Source: Ctena decussata
Lineage: Eukaryota; Mollusca; Bivalvia; Lucinida; Lucinidae
Assembly: GCA_963989385.1 (NCBI GenBank)
Contig: OZ022502.1
Coordinates: 5,424,501-5,488,500 of the forward strand
Length of the DNA stretch: 64,000 nucleotides
Direction: 5' to 3'
A model generated the notes under the pieces. The model did no database searches. It had not been told where the DNA came from and saw nothing but the letters and a program-made list of their open reading frames with translations. Numbering within the stretch: position 1 is the first letter of the stretch; every line of letters starts with the position of its first letter. Shown here in pieces: positions 56,311 to 64,000 of this stretch. The position numbers were made by a program, and so were the translations under genes.

Positions 56311-57589
56311 CGACATTATATTGACACAAATTTGAAATGCTGTCGATAAAATTTTAAAATGCTTTCCGAAGTTTATGATATCTATAGCCTTCTTTTAGAA
56401 GTTATGCTGTCAAAACTTTATTACGAAATTCTTAAGTCATTAACATGGCTCGACAATTAAGCAAAGCGAAAAAATGAGAAATATATACTCGATAGGGTGC
56501 AGACCATACATCACCATCTAAAAGTGGATAATTAAAACTATCAAAATCAAAATCATCTCGGTTATCATAAATTTTAGGTGTTACAAAACCATCCAATATG
56601 GATAATGTAAATCCAAATATGAGGCCGCGGTAGCTGAGACGCTGACCTTATTTAACTCAAGTTCAGTAGGGAAAATCTGATTGACCATGCTATGAAAGAA
56701 GTTATTGTCAATTGTCAATTAGTCATCCAAATACTGAGAAGTAGAATTGAAAGATTCAATAATTTCAGATTGGTTATCCTCTGAAAGAGACAGCATAAAG
56801 TCTCTCTCATAACAGACTAAACAACCGATCAGCTAGAAGAGGGGCACAATTAGTGCCCATAGGAATACATACATTTTTACAGGGATTAATCGATTCCGCT
56901 AATTTTCGCTTCTTCCAGAGACTGTCCGTCAAATATAGCTTCCGCCAAGACTGTACGCTATATATTGCTTCCTGCAGAGAACTACTGCCTCCGCAGAGAA
57001 AGAAATGCCATCTTTCGGTATGAAAATTGCTTTTATTTTCTCATATATGTTCATTCCTACCATCTAGCTTTTTCGCATACATTATAAAACAAATATCCTA
57101 AAATTCCACCCAACAAACATGCGAAAGAAGGTCATATTTTAGTCTTAAGTGCAAGAATTACGATATTTCTACCAACAGTATTTAATGCGCTGTTCTGTTG
57201 AATAATGCATAATGTTTCTGTGCAAAACATGTATTTTTAAATCTTTTTTGAGAAGCCGTCGTAGGATTTCATTTTTGAAAGACTGCCAGTTGCTAACAAA
57301 AAGAAAAAAATGCTGTGTATGATTTCCGCCTTTCAATATTTACCTTCTGTACAGCGTCTGCCTTGCTTCTGTACTGTTTCCACTTGAGACTTACATGGTA
57401 TTTTGTGCTAAAACATCGTTGAAATGTCTCCAGCTAGTCAGTAGCCTCACGATACTGAGAATAAACTTATCAGAATGTGTGGCCTACCATAAACGGTGAC
57501 AACTAAAGTATTTCAACAAGTGCTTTAACTCAAAGCAAACCTCTTCAGAATAGGATATTTGAACAGTTTATAAAGTTATTTTTATATGT
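56311..57589. other. Intron sequence, no feature
   Basis: A tRNA-like fragment GGCCGCGGTAGCTGAGACGC at 56627 may be a SINE head remnant, but no box B follows. Otherwise nothing recognised. Confidence 0.4.
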
Positions 57590-58010
57590 TATTATGAGGG
57601 TTATCATGCGAACCGAACAACCAACTAAATGTTTTGTACCACTTCAGAAACTGAGGGTGAGGTTGGGCCTGTAAAATCGATTTAAGCCCCCCCCCCCCCC
57701 CCCCAGTAATTCATTACTGACCGTTCCAAGGCGGTAGTTCTGTTGTGGTTCTCTGTTGCCTGTTTTTGGTGTCAGAGTTTCTGTGATGTTTTACCTTATG
57801 TATGTTCTTATTATTTTTGGTTCGGTTTGGGTTGCTGAGTGGCCACCTTTTGGGAACAAGCTGCTCACTCGGTTGGCCATATGTTCTCTGTATCTTGATT
57901 ATTTGTAATCTTAGTTGTTTCCAACTATGGTTTGAGGGCTGGATTTGGATTTTGATTGTTTCAGTTCCTGATCTTTGCATACTTTTTAATTTTGCAATAA
58001 TGTAATTCAA
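57590..58010 (-). repeat. Dispersed repeat D, copy 4, with poly-C run
   Basis: ATCATGCGAACCGAACAACCAACTAAATGTTTTGTACCACTTCAGAAACTGAGGGTGAGG, a C run of about 18 at 57687-57704, GACCGTTCCAAGGCGGTAGTTCTGTTGTGGTTC, and GTTTCAGTTCCTGATCTTTGCAT match copies 2, 3 and 5 in patches. Confidence 0.7.
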
Positions 58011-58231
58011 ATCATAACATATAAACGTTTTACACATTTACTTAGGTAATTGTAGTTGGTTTTAGTTTGAAGAAACATCTTTTTAAACGCCATGATATTT
58101 TTTTTTAACTTTTCGAAAGTCCATATATCGAATAATATAATTATGAACATTTGAAGGAATACGGTGGGTTCCCCATAATGTTTCTGAGTATGTGTTATTC
58201 ATGTTTTCAAAAAATAAAGCGAATAACTTAC

Positions 58232-58417
58232 CCTTCTCCATCAAATGTTTAGAGTTTTTCTGTATAGCATTCGTCAGTTTTCCAGCTACTTCAAGATAAT
58301 TAATTATATAAACATTTGGCGCAAACCTAATCATCGTCTGTTCTCCACATCCAACTGGGAGAAGTATAAAATCTTGCAAACCTTTGATACTGGGAACGCT
58401 TGGTAACATAAAGTCCC
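58232..58417 (-). CDS. A2M/CD109/TEP-family gene, exon a with thioester motif GCGEQ
   Basis: A 186-base exon, acceptor TTTTTTTAG, donor AAGG/GTAAGT. Two bases complete an xGG codon (Gly expected), then 61 residues: DFMLPSVPSIKGLQDFILLP, VGCGEQTMIRFAPNVYIINYL and on to HLMEK, plus one base that joins GY of exon b. PxGCGEQxMxxFAPNxYxxxYL is the signature of the family; Cys and Gln of GCGEQ (58352-58338) form the internal thioester. Upstream coding sequence was not found up to the window end. Confidence 0.95.
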
Positions 58418-60098
58418 CTAAAAAAACAAACAAAACTCTGACAAGTCTTATATTATATATTTGGCTATGAAATATATGATTAACAATCATTATAATTCTA
58501 ATCATTTGCTTTAAGTATGTCAATATTACTTAAGCGTGATACTGTTTAACCTCTAGTCTAGTCTAGTCTATTCCATAAGCTCGCAACGTCGTTAGGACAC
58601 CACACATGGCTTTACAACACTCCTATTCCACGTAGTCTTGTATTCAGCTGCCGTAGTTGAGCTAGCAAAGTCTATCCATGTCCAACCCCTAATATTGTCT
58701 TCCAACATTTTGTTCTGTCTAAATCTTATGTTTGCTTTCCTTGTGCACACTGCTGTTCAAGCTCAAATAACCGAACATCTGTATGTAGAAAATTGAACTA
58801 CCTCATCTGCTTAAAATCACGGTTGACCACTGTCGTGCCAACCCGTAAGATGTTGTCTATAATAAAATTGCCATATTTGTGGTTAAGGATTTTTGATAAC
58901 ATATGCCCGGTAACGTATGAAAGAGTGATTTTTTTCTGCCTTGAAATATTCAGCGGATTGATATCGTTACGTATTTAAATTGGCGATGGCAGTCGAATGC
59001 GGCAATAATAAAAAATGGTATCTTGTAATGTTGTTAAGAGCTTTCTGAAACAAAGGGAAGAAAGCCCCCCTTCAGATGTGTGGGACAAGCTTACGTACTG
59101 TTGGTAACTCAGAAGACTGACTTAAGCATTAATGGTATACACTTTTGGTCTATTAAGCCACTATTTAAAAGTGAACTTACTGACCTTTCACCGACTTATT
59201 ATCCGATATGACGTCGAAATATTGCAAAAACTTGTACGGTTTATTAACTTACTTTTTTGTCATAGTTGCCTGTTACACTTCAAACTTAATTCGAGTCAGA
59301 ATACATAACTGATTATGATAAATTTGACTGTAAATCTGAGGACTTTCTCAGTTTGATATATATCAGTCTTAATTTTAAGGCAAATTTACAGTAACACTTA
59401 ATTTATGTTAAGTACAGTACAAAACTTGGCAAACTTTAATAATGCGATAAATACTCTAATTTATTAATTTTGGAAACAGTTTATGATAAATGTCTTTGGA
59501 CAGGCTACATTCACCTGAAATTCGCAGCAGCCTTGGTGGGACTTGCAAATCACGGTACTGAAAATGCATTGATTTGGCACTCGTAGCTATATATCATTTT
59601 TATTAGATTGTAGGTCTAATAGAAATTGAAAATATTCTTCAACCGGGAATATAATATGGAAAGGACAGTTGTTTCAGCTACAGCAATTCAGGTCTGAAAA
59701 TTCTTGCTTAATCCACAGCTGACAGTACTTTTCTTTGAAAATGCCAGTACTGATAAATTCTGATAACTGTATAGTTATCATGTACAGTCAGCATGTACAG
59801 TTATCATTATCAGTTTTGAATAGGCCTATCATTACAGAGCAGCAGTTGAACAAACTGCTATTTCAGTAAACTCTGCTGTTTTCCTTTTGATCAAAGAAAT
59901 ATTTGTTAAGGTATTCATTTGACTCCCCTTGCTTAGATGAGTCTCCACACCATATGTTATATGACAATAATTCATTTTAACATATGATTGCATTAGACTC
60001 ACTTCAGTTACCAACCTTTTTTGTGCGGAAAATGAGCATTGAATTAAGGTCACAGTAAACTGTTTGGAAAAGCACATCTGTCAATTTCATTTTTGCCT
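58418..60098. other. Upstream intron sequence, no exon recognised
   Basis: I looked for the preceding A2M-domain exon on the minus strand and saw none. CTAGTCTAGTCTAGTCTA (58555-58571) is a small tandem repeat. The rest is AT-rich. Confidence 0.45.
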
Positions 60099-60099
60099 C

Positions 60100-60260
60100 C
60101 CTACTCAATAGGGGCAACTCTTGAAAGCAGGAATTTTCTCCTTTAGGAGCAAATTCATTCCTTTGAGAGTAGACCACTGGGAAGAGCTACGTCGTCCAGA
60201 GAAGCAATTTATCATCTTTGCATAACTGGCAAAAACATGGATGTGTACCTATACATCTTA
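60100..60260 (+). repeat. Repeat E, relative of a segment inside T3
   Basis: CTTTGAGAGTAGACCACTGGGAAGAGCT, AGCAATTTATCATC and GTGTACCTATACATCTTAAAACA resemble 44745-44845 (TTTAAGAGTTGATCACCACTGAGAAAAGAGCT; GCGTACCCATACATCTTAAAACA), and TCCTTTAGGAGCAAATT resembles 44945-44965. Confidence 0.55.
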
Positions 60261-60458
60261 AAACATATGTTGTTTTTCTCATCAATTAGGCGAGTCCCTA
60301 CAATATATGTTTAAGCAAAAATATGTTAAAATCAACCACTGACACCTGTTGGTAATCAATATAAAACGGCATGCCAGCGAGATTATTTCAGTAGCCCAGC
60401 ATATGTTTTACTTGAAAAAAATCTCTGTGTCATGAGTTCTGATGGACCATACACAGCA

Positions 60459-61136
60459 TCACAGTATCCGAACGCACTGTACCATCTCCTCCGGTTTTCA
60501 TAGCGTTTAATCGAGAGTACAAAATTCGCTTATAACCAGTAGTCGGAAATCATTCTGTTTTGAGATTTTATCCGGAATCTGCTGCGTCATTTATAGTTAT
60601 TCAGCTTCGAAAATGTAAAGAGGTAAGTTAAATATAATTTGCTCTTCGGTTTTTTACTTTATTGCCCTGTACAAAAAAACCTCATGGCCGTCACAGAAAT
60701 TTTATTCCGAACAGCTAATTTAACACGAGTTTGTGTCGTGCAAAACCTAGCTATTGTCCTACTATCAAAACAAGCAAACTGTAGATTGATAACGCCTTCT
60801 GTTTATTTTAAAGATTTTTATAAAACATGTAAGAAAAGGCTAAAATTGTTTTAGAATCATAGAATCATGCCAAGGGTGATTTGAATACTGTACTCATTAC
60901 TATCCATCCATACACGACATTGTACAGGGCAATAAAGTGAAAGACCGAAAAGCAAATTATATTAAACTAACCTCTTTACATTATCAAAGCTGAATGACTA
61001 TAAATGACGCAGCAGATTCCGGATAAAATCTCAAAACATAATAATTTCCGACTACTGGTTATAAGCGAATGTTTGTACTCTCCATTCGACGCTATGAAAA
61101 CTGGAAGAGATGGTACAGTGCGTTCGGATACTGTGA
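60459..61136. mobile_element. Long foldback element (T4), ~220-bp arms
   Basis: Ends TCACAGTATCCGAACGCACTG (60459 on) and its complement (to 61136) are inverted, and the similarity runs inward to TGTACAGGGCAATAAAGT (60922) against its partner at 60656-60671. The ~250-bp spacer is unique. GCA flanks both sides (60456-60458, 61137-61139). Non-autonomous; superfamily not identified. The arms are well matched, with short indels and scattered substitutions. Confidence 0.82.
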
Positions 61137-61660
61137 GCACACCTGGTATTTAAAAACAATAATCACTAAAACATATCTTACTGAAATAACCCAAACAATG
61201 TGAGATAAATGAATACCCTGAACATACTTTTTCTTTCAGATTAAAAAGAACAGCAGAGCTTACCCAACAACTGCAGCCCAGTTTCCTGGTCTTTCCGTTA
61301 ATGTGTTAATGCAAAAACGAGACAAACATTCTGATTCAAATTTCGCTCTGATCACTCAAGTCGTTTCTGATTGTTCCGGTAACTGATGACATTAGTATAT
61401 CAGGCAGGGAGGTCCAATTTCCAGAAAGGTGAGGCAGGTTGAATAAGATCAATTAAAATAAATAAATAAGATAATTATACTTTTTATTGGTTTAATTGCG
61501 TGCTTTCAGGTGAAAAGTTCAATAAGCTGTGGATTAAAACAGATATACCCATTTCTTATTTAGATGTATTAGTAAATATCAGTACTGATATTTACTTGGC
61601 CATCTAAAAAAAAGAATGCATATATCTATTACTTCGACAATTTATTAAAGAGTGCGAAAG
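61137..61660. other. No gene seen
   Basis: AT-rich. TTAGTAAATATCAGTACTGATATTTACTTGG near 61570 is a small palindrome. No ORF of note. Confidence 0.5.
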
Positions 61661-61666
61661 CATTTT

Positions 61667-61702
<36 letters not shown>
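61661..61702 (+). repeat. Poly-T tract
   Basis: About 40 bases, nearly all T. It could be the poly-A tail of a minus-strand retroposed sequence, but no body was identified to the left. Confidence 0.9.
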
Positions 61703-61705
<3 letters not shown>

Positions 61706-61887
61706 AAACATTTAACCTTGGGTTGTATCCACACATAGTTTTGTCACTGTCTCTCCCACAGATCCTACTTTATTTTGAAAAAGGGACAATTGTGCCGATA
61801 TCTGGTGTTTGCTCTATGGGTCGAGATTTATCTTGATTCTTGACGGTCACGACAAAAACGGTCTCGCACCAACCATAAACGGACATA

Positions 61888-62230
61888 GAGTTTGAGAAGA
61901 CCAAACTAATGGCAAACAGCCCCAATAGCAGCCAAAGGGAGTTCAAGGAGTACCTGACAGAAGTTTAAAGCATTGTAATAGTTGTCTCAGATGATGGCTC
62001 GAGACCTGAGGGCTTCTCAAGGATTGTTCAAGCCACTGCAGCTCTAATAAAGCTGACGCCAAGCTGGAAATATAGCAACAATTTGCTTGGGTCAAAGGCA
62101 AAAGTGATGCACTATCTTGTCAGAACCACCTTTCTGTGTTCCATTAAAACGTGGCCCTTGGCTGCAGGGTTAGAAAAATGACATGGGCCATGGAAGTTGA
62201 AAGAAGAAGAGGCAACAAAACAAGGTGGGC
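61888..62230 (+). pseudogene. LINE reverse transcriptase C-terminal fragment
   Basis: One frame from 61888 reads EFEKTKLMANSPNSSQREFK, then VSDDGSRPEGFSRIVQATAA, LIKLTPSWKYSNNLLGSKAK and VMHYLVRTTFLCSIKTWPLA. The pattern KT(K/R)LM, SDDGS(R/K)xE, RIxxATAALxxLxPxW, SKxKVM and LVxTxFLCxxxTWxL is the region after the palm in invertebrate LINEs of the RTE/Jockey kind. Stops at 61966 (TAA) and 62179 (TGA) and a later frameshift show decay. The upstream palm with the Asp pair is absent. Confidence 0.82.
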
Positions 62231-63689
62231 ATTGCCAGCGCAATAAGGGCAGCTGGAATCTCGGAACTGAAAAAAGGGAGCAGAAAGAAAGAAGTTCTTC
62301 GACGACCTTGCAAGGTTATGGGAGAAAACTTAACAGACCATAATAGGTAAGTGGTTGTATTGTTGAATGCCCAATCAATATTTGTGAAATGACATGAAAA
62401 TGGGATTCAGGATTTGACAAATGAGCCCAGTTGGAACATCATCCTGGCCATTTTGTCATTCAGCATCCCACACATGGCTACTTCATCATTGTGCAGATTA
62501 TATGTTCTGGTCCTCTAGGATCATTGAGTTCATTTCAGTAATTTTGAAACAAAGTCTCGCTTAAGCTGGTGCCATGGGGCGTGGCTGATGTCGCACATTT
62601 CATTACTAGTCATGAATAGACTCAATTAAACAGAGTCTGCTATTTTCTATTCTTTGGCGTGTTCCTTGCTTCTAAAGGATCTTACTTTTCAGAGCAGATT
62701 TCTAAAAATGGTATTGATTAAGTGCGTTTCCTCTTTGCAATAACGTGCTATATAATTCCAGAAAACAGCCTTTCTTTTGACGTCACTGTACGTCTCATTT
62801 CTTCTCTGACGTCCTTTTTATTGTTTCCTAGATGATGTTTTCACTTCGGAATCCGTTAAAATCAAAACTTTGGATGGTTTCTCCTCTATTGTTTACTTGC
62901 AAAAGTAACCGGTAGGATTCATACAAATCCGACACGTCCTTACGTCTTTTTGACATAAAAATCTAAAATTTCCAGAAAAGTAACGTTACCTAGTTGACAT
63001 TATTATGGGATTCGATTCATCATAGGTTAAAAAAAAAGAATGTGTCAAAACTGATATAATGATTTCTAGAAACATTTAAATACTCCTTTGCGATTACGAA
63101 GTGAAATGACGCCTAAGTCCTCTAATATGACAAAAGTCTTATCCCACGTGCAATTTTTAATTTTTAAGATGCGCAATAATTACTTAAAGTGTGTTCTCAT
63201 ACTGTATTTTTCCAATTATCACAACGCCTTTGTTTCTATGATTGACGGCATGGTTACACTGATGTTGTTTCTTAATGCTGATTTTCATGCAATATTTCTA
63301 GAGCTCTTTAGTTTCTGTCGTTACAAATTTTCCAGAGTTAAAAAAGAACTTTGGATGTTCTCGCTCTAAGCTTGAAATTTGCTACAAAAAGCAATAGGAA
63401 TTTACAACTAAGAAACGTTGACCTCAAATGCTGCACATTTTTATGTGTATCGTATCACGTCAAATTTCTGTGGACGTCATTTGACGATTTATGTCTCATA
63501 TAGACGAGAAGAAGGCAGAAACCTATAAGAAACTTTTTATTATAAAATTCAGAATCTTCGACACATTAGTAGTTAGGAAATGTTGCCTTTATGTTAATGT
63601 TCAGTATATAATCTGAAATTGTGAGTTTTATTGTCAAATTTCGTTCTTAAGCAAACTAAAAAGATAGTCTGCGACCAGAATCTAATAAA
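62231..63689. other. No gene seen
   Basis: AT-rich sequence. I searched the minus strand for upstream exons of the A2M-family gene without success. Plus ORFs such as 63088-63369 have no recognisable content. Confidence 0.45.
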
Positions 63690-63930
63690 ATCAGATTCCA
63701 TATCAGACCCCCAAACCAAAAGGGAAGGAAGTATGGACATAAATTTACAACTGTTCACAAAAATTCGCACGGCAAACCGTATGATTCTGGTATCTCAGCT
63801 GAAAACACCACTTACACAACAGGTGAATGAAAGTAACGACATGGACACTAAGAACAAGTAACAGTAAGGAACCACAACAGAAGTACTTCCCTAGGAACGG
63901 TCGGTACAACATAAATTAATAAATCTTACT
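63690..63930 (+). repeat. Dispersed repeat D, copy 5
   Basis: ATATCAGACCCCCAAACCAAAAGGGAAGGAAG, CGCACGGCAAACCGTATGA, and GGAACCACAACAGAAGTACTTCCCTAGGAACGGTC match copies 1, 3 and 4 in patches. The short ORF over it is not a gene. Confidence 0.65.
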
Positions 63931-64000
63931 CCTCAGATGCCAAACTCGGAACTGAGGAAGGAAAATACAACCATAATGTATACATTAGCAATCTAAGTTC

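Larger units (their letters stand above)
33199..58417 (-). other. Gene span: A2M/CD109/TEP-like thioester protein, partial
   Basis: Six exons with matching phases (1, 1, 2, 0, 0, 1 at their starts) cover 25 kb and encode about 243 contiguous residues, essentially the thioester domain. Family members are large secreted or GPI-anchored glycoproteins. The Cys-Gln thioester in GCGEQ bonds covalently to attacking proteases or microbial surfaces, in innate defence or protease trapping. The exons alone do not separate A2M, CD109 and TEP. The position matching the catalytic His of complement C3 is Asn here (VFNKNMQ in exon c). The introns of 6.4, 0.6, 2.6, 6.0 and 8.7 kb are full of repeats. Missing: signal peptide, macroglobulin domains and bait upstream; receptor-binding domain downstream. 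Confidence 0.88.

Overview
The window reads as intergenic and intronic DNA of an animal, most likely a bivalve or another mollusc. It is AT-rich, almost free of long ORFs, and packed with nested repeats: elements with ~140-180 bp tandem cores bounded by hairpins (the architecture described for pearl elements in oysters), long terminal-inverted-repeat (TIR) DNA elements without coding capacity, tRNA-derived SINEs, and decayed LINEs. There is no bacterial gene, operon, CRISPR array or rRNA. The mollusc assignment is an inference from the repeat style and the gene family; no species is claimed.

The one host gene lies on the minus strand. Six exons (58417-58232, 51759-51678, 51032-50876, 48319-48239, 42250-42088, 33422-33199) have consensus splice sites and fully compatible phases. 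They encode a contiguous stretch of about 243 residues: the thioester domain of an alpha-2-macroglobulin/CD109/TEP family protein, including the GCGEQ thioester site. Upstream exons (macroglobulin and bait domains) and downstream exons (after STQ, the receptor-binding region) were not found, so the gene probably runs out of the window on both sides. Its introns are filled with transposable elements.

Layout. 0-8 kb: two clusters of short motifs in both orientations, a ~285 bp satellite array, an A-rich minisatellite and a hAT-like MITE. 8.3-11.2 kb: a decayed CR1/Jockey-type LINE on the minus strand with an intact 2A-like motif, split by a SINE. 12.3-13.9 kb: degenerate repeats. 14.2-21.1 kb: a hairpin-ended element (family A) carrying a 5.1 kb TIR element inserted between short target duplications. 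21.9-22.8 kb: a second, compact family A copy. 26.0-27.0 kb: an array of 18-bp palindromes. 28.9-30.1 and 31.2-32.5 kb: hairpin-ended families B and C. 33.8-39.9 kb: nested family A arrays split by a 3.9 kb TIR element. 44.1-47.6 kb: a 3.4 kb TIR element. 52-58 kb: minisatellites and a dispersed repeat (family D). 60.5-61.1 kb: a long foldback element. 61.9-62.2 kb: a LINE reverse transcriptase remnant.

The most interesting signal is that families A, B and C, which differ in sequence, share one end plan: an ACAAGA/ACTAGA-like 5' end, a hairpin, a sub-terminal inverted repeat, a tandem core, a GGAC-type microsatellite, then a terminal hairpin followed by A-rich sequence. The stems differ between copies and families but still pair. 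Several cores also carry repeated nuclear-receptor half-sites, including one perfect oestrogen-response-type palindrome.
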